From Pyxicephalus adspersus (taxonomy: Eukaryota; Chordata; Amphibia; Anura; Pyxicephalidae): a stretch of 64,000 nt of DNA. Numbering within the stretch: the stretch's first letter is position 1; the number at the start of each line of letters is the position of its first letter. The notes under the pieces were generated by a model that made no database searches, was not told the origin of the DNA, and saw only the letters and a list, made by a program, of their open reading frames with translations. The position numbers and the translations under genes were made by a program. Positions 47,410-59,691 of this stretch are shown one piece after another. The stretch lies in assembly GCF_032062135.1 (NCBI RefSeq), contig NC_092861.1:59139566-59203565 (forward strand), given 5' to 3'.

Positions 47410-47906
47410 GAAGGTGTTGATGGCTTTAGGGTAAGTTTTGATAACAGGTATCCTGATTCTTCCTTCACTCGCACATCCTCATTCTGGATAACCTCCCTCC
47501 ACCTTTTGGTCCATGTAATCTAGTGTCAGCAATGGTCAGCTGTGTCCAGAACTGTAATAACAGAGAAGTGGATTAAGTGATGTAAAGAAAAACTTTTCTT
47601 TAGGGTAGACTTAGGCATATAAAAAAATATATATTTGTGCAACATTTGCTAGTGACACAGTAATTAAAAAGTATTTTGTGAGCAAGGATCGTATATACAG
47701 TTAGTAGGCTCAGGTTCTAGAGAAACATGCCCCTTTATATTCCTGCACGTGTCAGCTCAGTGTATGCACACTCAGCGTCAGCCATGACACACGTAGCGGT
47801 GCCCTTTGAGGTTAGCAATGACATTGTATGGCACTCAGATGATCCGATATAGCAAAAATTAGACCCCTAATTTGGCATGTGAATTGTTACAACCTCTTCT
47901 TAAGTG
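47410..47906. other. Unannotated stretch
   Basis: No gene recognised. Confidence 0.45.
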
Positions 47907-47938
47907 ATGCATTTCACGGAAACATATGCTTCATCAGA
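47907..47938 (-). ncRNA. Hammerhead-like motif, copy C (degenerate)
   Basis: Minus strand: CTGATGAAGC, loop, then GTGAAATGCAT. It keeps CTGATGA and GAAA, but helix II is poor and AACGCGTT is lost. A perfect 13-base inverted repeat (CATCAGACTTTTT, 47932-47944, and its complement, about 47962-47974) overlaps it. Confidence 0.25.
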
Positions 47939-47970
47939 CTTTTTACATCATCCACTGTATAAAAAAGTCT

Positions 47971-48112
47971 GATGGGTCCTCGCCTCCTCCTGTGTCACTG
48001 TCTGTATCTGTCTGTCATTTGCAACACCTATTTAATGTACAGCCCTGCATAATATGTTGGCGCTATATAGACGCCGTTTATTATTAATAATATTATTATT
48101 AATATAATAATA
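47971..48112 (+). mobile_element. L2/CR1-type LINE 3' tail
   Basis: Matches the 3' part of the LINE at 27373-28160: 'GTCCTCGCCTCCTCCTGTGT', 'GTCTGTATCTGTCTGTCATT', then GCATAATATGTTGGCGCTAT and an ATT/AAT tail. No coding remains. Confidence 0.7.
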
Positions 48113-49006
48113 TGAAATATGTAGATTTAATAAGAATAACCGGCCAAACATCTCATCCTTTTTAATATACAGTACCCTTAAGTTTTTTCTACATCTTTTG
48201 TAAAAGCTAATTGTTGACATGTTATGTTAGGCAGAAAAACAGTGGCCATTCAGGGAACTGCAATTACAATAATTTATGGTCAGTTGTTATTGGTGCTATC
48301 TAGTGGCAACTGTTGGAATTACACCACAGTGTAATCCACTACCTGCAGGATACCTTGTTGACAGCTCCAAATCTGTACAGTTGAGTACTATGCATATCCT
48401 TCTGGAGTGGTCGTATTTCCTAGAAAGTTCAACATTGCAAGTTTACAAAATCATTTATAAAATCTGCAAATGCATTTTAAATTGTTGCTTTTTACTTGCA
48501 ATTTCAGTCGGTGACAGGGTCTGATTAAAGCAAGGGTTTTTTAATTTTTTCACACCACTATTCACATGTTAGGTTACTTTAGACAGACTGGGGAAACATG
48601 ATTTATTAGCTGCTATTGGATATTGTGTTGTTTATATGTGTAAACCAAATTAAACTAAATTGCAATGGTTAGTGGTCTGGGACACCTATTGCTAACTGAT
48701 AACATTCAGTGTCTAGGTAATGTTCTGAGCGATTGACCTGGAATAAGTATGCATATCACTAAAGGCAGAATAAAGTCAGATCTCCATGTTTGTTCATAGT
48801 CAGGGCTCCAAATATTGAAGTTCACATGTCAGCCATGTAACTAGCATTTACATAATGAGACATTAACAATGGCAGCCACTAAGTTTATTGCAAGAAAGGT
48901 TTCCTGTAGGTGAAATTTGTTCTAACAGTATTTACTAAGTAAGGTTGAAAAAATGTGGCATGACATTTTTTACTATCAGTTTCCTGGTTATGACAAAAAA
49001 GGACAT
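48113..49006. other. Unannotated stretch
   Basis: No gene or repeat recognised on either strand. Confidence 0.5.
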
Positions 49007-49230
49007 TGGGTCTGTATATTTAAAACTCTCCAAGACTACAGAAGAAAGACTATTATGGGCGAACCTGGGTGATCCAGCAAATCTAGAATGGATTTCTAAA
49101 AATCATTTGCTATTGGTTAGCAAATATTTCCAATCCTGGACATGCTCCATTCCAGGTTTGCTGGGTCACCCAGGTTCACCTACAATAGTCTATCTTCTTC
49201 AGTTTTAGAAAGATTTATTAAATCAGGCTC
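49007..49230. mobile_element. Hairpin MITE, divergent copy
   Basis: Same layout as 42746-42960: 'GGGTGATCCAGCAAATCTAG', centre 'CAATCCTGGACATGCTCCAT', then 'AGGTTTGCTGGGTCACCCAG' and an end ATTTATTAAATCAGGCTC. Its arms contain GACTATTATGGGCGAACCTG, a different inner section from the other copies, so it is a subfamily. The frame 48945-49208 that overlaps it is incidental. Confidence 0.7.
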
Positions 49231-52227
49231 AATGTCTGCATGATGTGTGGTAAAATGGTCAATTGCAGTCTTCATCAGAAGCTTGTGGGACAGGGAGAGA
49301 ATGAACATTTTCAGAATCACAAATGGGAGACAGAGTAATAAATCAATTACAAACTAGAACACATGGGAAAGACTGTGAATCTTGGCACAGGGGCTACTAT
49401 GACCAAAAGGTAGTTCATGCTAAGGAATCATTTTCATGGGCTAAAAAAAGTGTGACACCCAATGTGTGCCATGTTGCCATAGTTATTTGTGGACATGCTA
49501 AAAGTTAGGTTTATTGTGTTACTTTTTTACATCCTCCAGCATGACATTACATTTCTGTTTATATAGCCAGCAATGCAGTGTTCTTGTCACTTCCTGTGAG
49601 TTGACAGCAAAATGTGATTAGGATAGTTCTGTTCTTAGGCTACCCTTTAGTTAATCGATAACTTGCTTCAGGTGCTGGACCCAAAACAAGGCTTGCCTCA
49701 CCTTCAAAATACAACTTTCACAAACTGGAAAATGAGCTGCACTTCTCAGCATTCTGCTTTATTCTCATCTCATGTCTTTTCATTTTCATAAAAGTTTATT
49801 TTTTCCAGCCTCAACTTTTTTAATGCAGGTTAAAAGAGAATATCGAGCCTACCTACTTCCTTTTTGCTATATTTTCTATTTTTATTTTTTTTTTTACGAT
49901 ATCCTTATACTATATCCTTATGCCTTTCTGAAGGACTGACAAGGCATAAGTCATGCAAGGGGTTGATTCAATCCTGGCTGGTTGCTCATTAAAAAAACCT
50001 TATATAACTGTAGTGATGTCATATCCTAAACAATCATTGATAAGTCATGAGATACAAAATTGTGTATGTAAAATATGTCTGGCTTGTGACCACTTGCTTT
50101 CAGTAACTGGTGAATCTTACCAAAAGGCTTCGGGAAAACATTTTTTCTCCCAAATTTGCATAGGGTAAAAGGGTTACAAGCTGGGCTTTAAATGGATCCT
50201 GCGTGCCCTCCCTTTAGGGAGGTCGCCTCTCACTTCCTCATGGTCAACTAAACAAGAAGTGAAAAGTCATTTTCCCAATGAGGACCCAGTGAGAAGAAAA
50301 AACTGAATAACCCTTTTCTTCTCTTTATATTTATGAATTTAAGTATTGTAATTTCACTTCAATGGCTAAGAGATTATTTTTTTTTACTAAAGAAAGAGTT
50401 TTGTTAGTAACATTTTTACTGTGTATTTTTACTTTATTTATTCTGGTATGCAAGGGGGCCAGTTTTGGGGGACCACCAAAGCCAATATTCTGCCTTGAGC
50501 CCTACATGGTGGAAATCCAGCTGTGTACAAGAGTGTAAAAACTGAAGCATTGACAATAACTGGACATGGTGTGAGGGTCATAGATTCTATATGTGATAAA
50601 ATACTGATGATTAATGACTCATATCCCTGCTGCAGGAACGGACACATAAATAGATTTAAATGAAGATTTTATTATCCGTTATGCTGAGAAGTAATATGAC
50701 ATCTTAGTAAATTAGAAGTCTCCTGCACAACAATTATAGCCTAAATTCTCTTTTCATATAAAACACAAATCCCTAATGGCAGGCATAAAAAATAAATACT
50801 CAATGTTCTTTGAGTAATTGCATACTTTTTTTATTATTTTTGGAGCTTATGTCATATTAAAACTTTGCAGATAGTAGTAGTAGACAAATTCACTCATCCC
50901 TGTGAGAGCTCTGTCTTATAATGACATTGAGATATTTTAATGCAACCATCTTTTAGAGGTAGTTGAACTGTGTGATCTGTGGAGATTATATTAAATGTAA
51001 CGTCTTCAAGCATGTAACCAGCCGACAAAACACTGTTTATTCCTCCTGGTACATCATTATCTCACTTTCTTACAGCATAAGATCATAGATGAGTCACTTT
51101 GTATTCTACTCATTTTCTTTTTAAAATTTTTATTGTAAAAATATTTACCGTTTATCTATGTACTTGTTCCAGAAATTTTGCAATAAGTAAAACCAAATTA
51201 ACACACAATAATTAAAGTGTAGATTAAACCACTGTTTGGCATTAATTTGAAATAAATCCTGGAAATAAAAAGTGTTAGGTAAAGCATGTTGTACAGAGTA
51301 ATCCAGAACTGAGATTTTGGAAGATATTCTATTCCAGTTCCCACACTGTCTCTCTTTATTTATTCCTAAATTGTCCATACATCAATTCTTTTTTCCAAAT
51401 TTGATTAACAAAAAGTGATCAATATCGAATGTAGCTCATTGAATGTACCTTAATTGATGTCAGAAAAATTTCTATTTCATGAGAAAGGAAACAAAATCTG
51501 TTCTATCGAGCATTGGAGCATACACACATAAAGCTTGACTTTATTACATGAGATCGAGTGAGAAATTGAACAACTTTTATCAATTACAAACATTACAAAT
51601 ATAAAGGATAATAAATAATGAACTGTGACAGGTCAGGTTGAACACATAAAAAGCGATGAGCTGACCTAGATTGTAGACAAGTACAACAAACACATAACAG
51701 TCAAATAAAATAAGGCCTAACCCCTCCGGCTTAAAAACAGTGCTCAAGAAACCACCCCATGACATCCCTTCATGTTCCAATGGCAAGGTAAAGCTAGAAT
51801 GCAGAATACTGGTGAAACATAGAAGGTATCAGTTCATTGAATGATTCCAATTAATACCACAATGGATTTACCTGAAATAAAGAAGATAAAGATCACATAA
51901 AGATCATAAAGGGACTGGTTGAATATCAAGGATGCTGTGGTACCATCATGCAGAAGTCCTGCATTGTTCTGACACAGCTAGACTGCAGCAGCTGTAGGTG
52001 TATCAAAGAATAAGGTTTTATATATTGGTATGACCCACATTCTGACTAGGTATAACATAGAGAAGGGTAAGTGTAATTCCTCAGACAATTTTTTTTTTGA
52101 AAATCAGTAAGATCTTGCTTTTTGCACAGAATGATGTCACATTCCTGATTCAGGGGCCATATCAAGAAAAGTTTTGGAGAGTTCCCAGGAGGTAAGATGC
52201 ACCTAGGAACACAGTCAGCCTGTTTCA
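49231..52227. other. Unannotated AT-rich stretch
   Basis: About 3 kb with nothing recognised. The frames at 50438-50647, 51145-51378 and 51580-51786 (minus) have no known motif. Confidence 0.5.
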
Positions 52228-52262
52228 CAGTGAACAATGCATTTACATTGCATTGTTCACTG
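52228..52262. repeat. Perfect 14-bp inverted repeat
   Basis: The arms CAGTGAACAATGCA (52228-52241) and TGCATTGTTCACTG (52249-52262) are exact complements with a 7-base loop. Confidence 0.9.
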
Positions 52263-52679
52263 AGATATGTTGCAATTGAAAATATTACACAGGTTTAAAG
52301 GCCTCTGGTTTTTTAGGTTTGCCTATGAAATTAACATTATTCTGACAATTTTTTTTGCAGAGTCCTCCAATTTGTCACTCTGTTGGGTCAGGCCACAAGT
52401 AGCAATGTAGGCATCATGTGTTAGAGAAGTTAAAGAATCCTATATATCAGAATATTTGTTTCCAGAACTGTGTTCCCCTATGGTTTTTATATCTTGGTAT
52501 AGCAGTAAGGATGTGTCAGAAGGAGCTCCCGTCTGCTGGGTTTGTTTAACGCTGCACCTAGACATAATCAAAACATAGAAGATCCTGTATCTAGATTACT
52601 AAACAGGCCACATCCCCATATTGTGAACAAGTAACAAAAAGAGACATATAATTTTGGGACTTTTTAGGCCAAATCATTA

Positions 52680-52756
52680 ACAGTACAAATATATTTAAAA
52701 ACCTTTATTTGAATATGAAGCTTCAATATGAAGGTTTTTAAATATATTTGTACTGT
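52680..52756. repeat. Perfect 26-bp inverted repeat with palindromic loop
   Basis: The arms 52680-52705 and 52731-52756 are exact complements (ACAGTACAAATATATTTAAA...). The 25-base loop contains its own palindrome TGAAGCTTCA. It may be a young hairpin or a MITE core. Confidence 0.92.
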
Positions 52757-53964
52757 AACAGAGAATTTGGGTCTCACCCCCCTGTAAAAACTATTTTAAA
52801 GGATTCAGTGTATTTACTTGTTACTCCCATTTTTTATGTTTTTTTTTACTTATTGTATATCTAATAAAAGTGATTTTTTAATTTCATACAATACTTAAAG
52901 ATTTTCTGTGCCGCAAATAGCCTACTGTTCTGTCCTTACATTTCCTCATAAGTCTTCCCTATTCGGACATTAAGGGCTTAGGCACACTAACCAGATTGAT
53001 TGAGTTATATATCAATTTACATTATCATTAGGAGGTTGACGACACGTATTTGTTCCCAATCTAAAGAATGAAATATACCCTGTCAGGATTTAGGGGTATG
53101 CACTTTGTGTGTCAGAAACATTTTGCGTAAATCACAAACAGGGACAGACTGAGTAGCTACTACTTGTCAAGGACAGAACTGATAAAACATGCTTGGGGCA
53201 TGGGTGGTAAAAACACCAAGTGGTGATAGAAAAGTTACCAGGGCAGGGTTGGGCCAACTTCTGGAAGATAGCTGTTGTTTGTAAGTGAGATAATGTAAGA
53301 CACAGGTGTTCACTATACTTAAGGATTGAATGAGGATATAGGATGAGGATTTAAGAGATGCACTTATTTCTGGTAAGGAGGTATATCCTGGACTTGCTCA
53401 TCTCTGAAAAAGGAACCAGACCAATCACCTTCCTGGGGCTGAAATCAAAAACAGACGCTATATTTTCTGCAATTATGAATAAATCCATGAATAAAGTATT
53501 CTCCTGGAGATGTTACCAACTCTTGTGTTTTTCTGTATTTGAAGACCCAGGAAACATCAATACACAGATAGACCAATGTCTCAGAGGCTGTTGCTTTATT
53601 TTTTTTTTTGACTATAAGCTGCATTAAAAGACTGGTTCTTTGAAGTGAAAAAAGCTCTAGCTGCCTCTGAATAGCCAATATGACTCTGACACAATTATCC
53701 AGCTTTAGAAAATATTGCAGCATAAAAAGGAAATAGCAGGGTATTGCTTTAATTCTACTTAAAGTTCTTTTTAGACTTCCAGGAAAGTTAATAAGGCAAT
53801 CACGCAAGAAGGAAAGAAGATTTCTGTGAAAATACAATGCATATATAACAATAAAGTGACTTTTGATTTTTTTTTTTACCAAAATCATAAATCACAGAAC
53901 GGCAGTGGTTTGGGGAGCTCTTTGGAAGGTAGAACAGAGGAACAGCATTAGACACTGTATTTAG
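52757..53964. other. Unannotated AT-rich stretch
   Basis: No gene recognised. The minus-strand frame at 53445-53888 (147 codons) is the longest outside known elements, but is Lys/Leu/Ile/Phe-rich with no motif I can recognise. Confidence 0.4.
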
Positions 53965-54380
53965 GATTATCATTATTATTATTATTAATATTAATAATGT
54001 ATATAGGGCCAACATATTACGCAGGGTTGTATATTAAATAGGGGTTGCAATTGACAGAGAGATACAGACAGTGACACAGGAGGAGGAGAGAACCCTGCCC
54101 CCAAGAGCCTACAATCTAGGAGGTGGGGGAAGTAACACACAATAGGAGGGGATATATGTAGTGGTGGGAAGTAGTAACAGTTTCAAAATACAAAAGAAGA
54201 TCAGTAGGCAAGTTTGAAACAATGGCATGAGCAGAATATAGGAGAAAGCCGAATAGGATGAAGAAAACCATTCCAGTCGGGGCAGCTCTAGAAAAGTCTT
54301 GGAGCCAGGCGTGTGATGAGGTTATGAGTGAGGAAGTCATTAGTAGGTCATCAGAGGAGTGAAGAGAGCGGCTGGGGGAG
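53965..54380 (-). pseudogene. L2/CR1-type LINE fragment, minus strand
   Basis: Read on the minus strand it matches 27690-28100: DLLMTSSLITSSH, TGMVFFILF and LPTDLLLYFETVTTSHHY (frame 54116-54403), then the 3' motif AATATGTTGGCCCTATATAC and an ATT repeat tail (53972-53998). It is the last part of the LINE ORF plus tail, 5' truncated. Confidence 0.75.
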
Positions 54381-54826
54381 TTGATTATGAATATTATCTC
54401 CATAAATATTGATTATGAATATTATTTACATAAATATGGATATTATATCACCCTATCAATGCACATATATATTCAGTAAATGAAGGTTCATGCACAAATA
54501 AAAGCTAGTCATTCAAACAATTTAAATAAGAAACATGTTGAAACAGAAAACGCACAGCAATATTGGTTTATATAGGGATAGGAACTTCAATCAACAAAGT
54601 ATACAGTAAATGAAAATAATGTTGTTAGTAGGTAAACCCCTGTAGTAATCCAATAATGGTTAGTACATAATACAGCAATTACAAAATAGCAAAACAACAT
54701 AACAATATCATAGACATATATAAGACAAGGTAGGAATGCATTCAGGAATATCTTATAACTACCTGTTAAGATGTAAATGGGTACCCCAGGAGCCTGATAA
54801 GAACTGGGATGGGAGGTGAATTTCTC
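54381..54826. other. Unannotated AT-rich stretch
   Basis: TATTGATTATGAATATTAT-like words repeat at 54386-54445; nothing else is seen. Confidence 0.45.
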
Positions 54827-54831
54827 AGTTA

Positions 54832-55053
54832 GGGCCTGATTTATAAAACCTCTCCTAGACTGGAGAGGATACACTTTCATGAGTGAATCTGGGTTATCCA
54901 GCAAACCTAAAATGGATATTTTAAAAGTAATTTGCTTTTTGTTAGCAAAAGTTTTCAATCCTGGACCGGATTGATTCCAGCTTTGCTGTATCACCCAGCT
55001 TCACTGATGAAAATGTTTACTCTCCAGTCTTGGAGAGGTTTATTAAATCAGGC
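54832..55053. mobile_element. Hairpin MITE, full length
   Basis: It starts GGGCCTGATTTATAAAACC and ends GGTTTATTAAATCAGGC, with both halves complementary. Flanking 5-mers are AGTTA (54827-54831) and ACTTA (55054-55058), one mismatch. The frame 54587-54994 crosses it by chance. Confidence 0.8.
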
Positions 55054-55058
55054 ACTTA

Positions 55059-55804
55059 GGAAGAGGTTAGGATTGCTGGTTTACTAAGGAGGTAAGTTTA
55101 ACTCAATTTCAGGAGTATGGTTGTTGGTGTGGGATTGGTGCGTATGATGTTGGCAAACATCTCATAGTTTTGTTTATGGTTTGTATAGTAGTTTTAATTG
55201 GATTTTCTGCTGGTGTATTTGTATTAAGTTGTATAATGAAGTGTTCATTTTTTATTCTTTTGATTTTGGAACCCCTCCTTGAGCTTCTCATTATTGGGCA
55301 TATAAATTGGAGATATACAAAGAAAATTGTGATGTGATGGTGTGTGATAGAGAAATACAAAGGAATTTGTGTGTAAATAATTTTCAAAAGACTTTTGCTT
55401 TGTGGTAAAATCGGTAATTATACATGTTTTGATTTTGAAAATGTTAAAAATACAAATATATTTTTACTATGATAAATATAAAGTTAAGGTGGGATACGTA
55501 CCTATGTATCTATTTTGAAATTAAGGACATTTATTCTGGTTGAATTCTAGAAAAGTTTTGGTTGAACTAATTTTTTACCTTATGGAAGGAGTTTTGATGG
55601 TCTCCTCTTCTGGGAGAACCTCATGCTTCCTCAATTTATGCCCACCCTACTATTCTCTGAAGGTATCGTATACACAGAATTTATTGACTGGGTTTTGTTT
55701 GTGTTCTTGGAGAAATATAACTTTTTATGTTTTTTTAACTGTAAAACTAAAAATTTGTGATGTTGAAATTAGTTTTGTATACTACTCTAGATCTCAATCA
55801 ATTC
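55059..55804. other. Unannotated stretch before a hammerhead-like motif
   Basis: The frame 55540-55866 (108 codons) has no recognisable domain. The stretch may be the body of the repeat that carries the motif at 55805, but no second copy is visible. Confidence 0.35.
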
Positions 55805-55839
55805 CTGAAGAAGCGGACGATAATCTGCGAAACATGTTG
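55805..55839 (+). ncRNA. Hammerhead-ribozyme-like motif, copy D
   Basis: Plus strand: CTGAAGA (55805-55811), one extra A, helix II GCGGA/TCTGC (55813-55817 with 55824-55828, one G-T pair), GAAAC (55829-55833), then ATGTTG. The core matches copy A while helix II has a different sequence that still pairs, which is compensatory change. Confidence 0.4.
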
Positions 55840-57238
55840 CATACTAATTGGGATTGTAGCCATTGAAAATTTTTATGGATTGTTTTTATTTTTGTATGGA
55901 ATTAATCAATAAATGCAATTTTCTTTTTATGAATATAGATTTATTCCTGAACTTTGATTCCTAAAAACTCAGATTTGTTCTTTTTTTGTACTGCTTTGTA
56001 CTGATCTGACAAGCTAGATTGGGTGACCCATCTCATTCGTCTAGACAGAAAATTTTAAAATATGATTGATTCTGTCCTATCCCCAAGAATATAAATTTGT
56101 AAGCATCAGTTGGCAGGCATTTATGAACAGTAAACGTTGAGCATGCTTCTCATGCCCATGAATTATTATATAACTGGTCATTATGTAGCAGCACAGTTTT
56201 ATTTTCTTTATAAGTTATATGCCATAAATACATACAGATTCTATGTGCCTTTCCACATGTGTAATCATTCTTACAAGTATGTTTTTATTAAAATGGTTTA
56301 AAAAATGTTGCTTTTTCAAATGAAATCATCATTTTGTAACTTGTAGGATTATTCTCTTCAGAAGATAAAAGCATTTGTTTTTTCTTTCTTTATATATCTA
56401 CATCTGAACCATTTTGATGTCCCTATAAAGGCTATCTCTGGTAGAAATGCTTTTTGATCTGTGTGCCCTGGATGCCCTCTGTGTGTTACATGGCAACTCA
56501 CAGGCAAATTGATACAACTTCTAAGCCTGTGTAAAGTTTTAGACCGGTGTGGGTTCAAAGACCCTGCTTTTATTTCACACTATTCTATTTTAGCCTTCTT
56601 CTTTACATTTTTTTACTTTTATACTACCACTTTCTATCAAGAATTATTCTTATCTATCACTTGCTTAGGTTAAAAGTATACACATTCTAAACATAAGTTA
56701 CTAATAATGAATAAGCATCACTGCAAGTTAAAAAGTATACCAAACAAATTTAACATATTGAAGATTATCAGTGTTATTTGTGAGGGCTGCATTTATTCAA
56801 TTTTGGCTAAGTACAGAAATATTTCTGGTTATTCTGCAAGAATTGTAGTGTATGTGTAGCTTCGTGCACAATTAGCAAAAATCTCTCTTTTTTCAGCCTT
56901 TTAAGTTGTATTCTGTGAATTAGAGAAACCTCCTGCTATGTAATGGTGATAAGGAAAAATTAGTAAACCACACTACTAGTGACAACTGCTAAAATTTAAT
57001 GTCTTCCTTCCCTGACATTAATGTAAGGGGCAGGCTTTTTCCAAGTGACCCCAATGTGAAAACTGACACCAAAGTAACAAGTAGTCTTCCTTTAACTGAA
57101 ACCCGTTTAAGGGGCAGTCTCTTTTTTCCATGACACAAAAATAAACAACAGTATTCATTCCACGTATACCAGCTGATACTAAATGTCTCTTTTCCAAGTA
57201 CTATCAATGTAAAGGGCAGGCAATCGCTCCAGGATTCC
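55840..57238. other. Unannotated AT-rich stretch
   Basis: No gene recognised. Two loosely repeated phrases near 57000-57220 (TTTTCCAAGTGACC... and TTTTCCAAGTACTATCAATG with AAGGGGCAG or AAAGGGCAG) suggest an old tandem repeat of about 90 bases. Confidence 0.4.
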
Positions 57239-57283
57239 CAGGTTCTACCCAGCTTTGGAGAGTTTTAAAAAATCTGGGCCAAT
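57239..57283. mobile_element. Hairpin MITE, very small relic
   Basis: 'ACCCAGCTTTGGAGAGTTTT' followed by AAAAAATCTGGGCCA recalls the right end of the family. A weak call, 200 bases upstream of a fuller copy. Confidence 0.35.
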
Positions 57284-57479
57284 GTCTGAAGAAAACCACA
57301 CACTGCTCACCACCTACCCAATACCACCTCAACAGTGAAGCATGGTGGTTGCAGCATTATACTGTAAGGCTGTTTTTAGTAGCAGGGACTGGGAGACTTG
57401 GTCAGGGTTGAATGAAAGCTCGTGGTTCATCATAGACTCATGGACAGATTTTCAACAGATTCTACTAGAGTCTCTCAAT

Positions 57480-57692
57480 GGGCCTGATTTATTGAAGCTC
57501 TCCAAGGCTGGAGAGAACACACTTTCATCAGTGAAGCTGGGTATCCAGCAAACCTGGAATGGATCTGGTCCAGGATTCAAAACATTTGCTAGCAAATAGC
57601 AAATTATTTTTAGAAATCTATTTCAGGTTTTCTTGATCACCCAGCATCACTGATGATAGGGTATCCTCTCCAGCCTTGGAGATGGATTTATT
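57480..57692. mobile_element. Hairpin MITE, right end eroded
   Basis: It starts GGGCCTGATTTATTGAAGCT, runs through the usual centre 'GGTCCAGGATTCAAAACATT' and ends at 'CTCCAGCCTTGGAGATGG' without the final AATAAATCAGGCC. Confidence 0.8.
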
Positions 57693-58751
57693 TAGCTGAA
57701 GGTTTTTTCCACCAAGTTTAATTTTACCAATGTCCACCTTTCAAGTGTTAAGTGGCCAAAACACCTTGTTTGCCTTGGTATACCCAAGGATGCTTGGGCC
57801 TTTTTTTAATTATAGGAATGTCATTGGTCGACATCAAGCAATATTAAAAGCAGTAGACACTTACACATGGTTTACAGAATTGTCAGCTGGAGGTCAAGTT
57901 ATTTACACTAAGAAGGCATTGCATTTAAATATAGGACAACATATTTTGCAAGTGTCATAAAAAAAATCAGACACCTTAAACTACAAATTAAGCCTGGGTG
58001 CATATCACAACAGGAAAACCCAGAGGGGTCATACAGCACAGAACACTTAAAGAATAAAGTTATTTGAGAAGATTGCCTCTGAATCATAAATTAGATTAGG
58101 GCTGCAAAACTCTATGAAATGTTTGGTTGCCTTGGAAACATTACTTACAAAAATACATCTACATTCATTATAGGATCTTTCTAAAGGTCCATTATAAACA
58201 ATCTTTAAAGACAAGCAGAATAAAAGAAACTGCAAACATTTAAGTACTTTGAATACTATATGGACTTCTAAATCAATCCAGAATAAAACAAATGGGTTGA
58301 ATATGTTATTAATTAATTATTTCTTTCAAATACACTGTCATTTCCATTTGGACGTGTTGTGCATATATGGAAAAAAGATAAAAGTTAGTAATGAACAAGA
58401 AAATTTTTATACCTCTTAGGTTTCGTTCTGCTATTACACTATTCATCTCCTAATCATCAGAAAGCCAGTATTGTCAAAAAAGATAATTAATAGTTCTTTT
58501 CTAAAAAAAAAAGACATTTACACACAATAACATATTTACTATAAATTGCATACCCCGCCATTTCTTAGGTTCCTGAAAGCAAAAACTGTTCCTGATTTCT
58601 GTTAAATCACATTCAGTCCAGTAGCCACTGCCCCTACAGCAAATTGCCATAAAAATAATGGGTAGATCTCTTTGAGCAGAAGCTTTAGGAAGTTTGCTCA
58701 CCTATGGTACTTAAATGATAATGATTTATATTTGCAATACCTGTCTATGAT
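57693..58751. other. Unannotated AT-rich stretch
   Basis: No gene recognised. 57693-57960 has a plus-strand frame of 76 codons with no known motif. Confidence 0.45.
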
Positions 58752-58786
58752 TCCATAGAATTATCCAAAAATGATAATTCTATGGA
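58752..58786. repeat. Perfect 14-bp inverted repeat
   Basis: TCCATAGAATTATC (58752-58765) and GATAATTCTATGGA (58773-58786), with a 7-base loop. Confidence 0.9.
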
Positions 58787-58929
58787 TGATATCTGACTTT
58801 CAGGACAGTACGTAGCAATTAACAGTAGGTATGAGTAAAAATGAGAATAGTGTTTTAAAATAAAATTTTCATGAAAATAAGCATTTATGTGAAAAGTTAA
58901 TTTAAAATACAGCAGAATACAGGGTCCAT

Positions 58930-59210
58930 GGAGCACAGAGGTCACTGGAGCACAAAAGTTCACTAGATTACAAAGTAACACTGGAGCAATGGGCACTGAA
59001 GTATTGAGTTATTGGAGCATAAAAGGTCACTAGATTACAAAGTATCACTGGAGCAATGGGCACTGAAGTATTGAATTATTGGGGCACAAAGGGCCATAGG
59101 AGTACAGGGTCACCGAAACATGGGGTCACTGCAGCAGACTGGATCAGTGGGGCAAAAAGGGTCACTGTAGCACAAAGTCACTTTAGTACAGAAATCACTG
59201 GAGCACAAAT
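58930..59210. repeat. Minisatellite-like repeat with a 67-bp duplication
   Basis: The block CACTAGATTACAAAGTA... at 58961 recurs at 59028 almost unchanged through 'GGGCACTGAAGTATTGA'. Around it, shorter units like 'TCACTGGAGCACAAA' and 'GGTCACTGCAGCA' continue to about 59210. The frame 59056-59289 simply reads this repeat. Confidence 0.75.
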
Positions 59211-59691
59211 GAACTTTCACCCAATTTTTATCCTTCGGATTGGTGACTGGGCTTTCTTAAAAGACTGTAGTAGTGTTAATACTGTTTGAATACAATCCCT
59301 ATAGATTCTAAGGGTAATGTGACTGGTGCACTTTTTGCTTGGCAAAATTGCAGTGAAATATTTTTCAGTACCAGTATGTATTTATTTTAAGTGTATAATT
59401 AGGTTACCTAAAGTTTAAAATCAAGTAAACAAAATATAGGTGTAAAAGTCAAGTTCCTAAAATGAAACCAATTTGCTTTGAAGAAATGAAGAGTAATTAG
59501 TGCACTGCCTGTTCCACAAAGAAAAGTATTCCTCTGTCAGAGAAGTGACTTGTTTGTTGATTTTTACATTGTTTTGTTTCTATCAAAAACCCTCTTGCCG
59601 TCTCAGCACAGACCTTAGGCTTACTAAAATGTAAGTGAAAAATTTAGCCTGATACCAATTAATCTATCAGCATGTCCCTGAGCTCTGGAGG
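59211..59691. other. Unannotated stretch up to the assembly gap
   Basis: No gene recognised. Confidence 0.5.

Noticed and set aside
53445..53888. 147-codon minus-strand frame
   Set aside because: It is AT-rich with many Lys, Leu, Ile and Phe, has no recognisable motif, and is close to what chance gives in such sequence.
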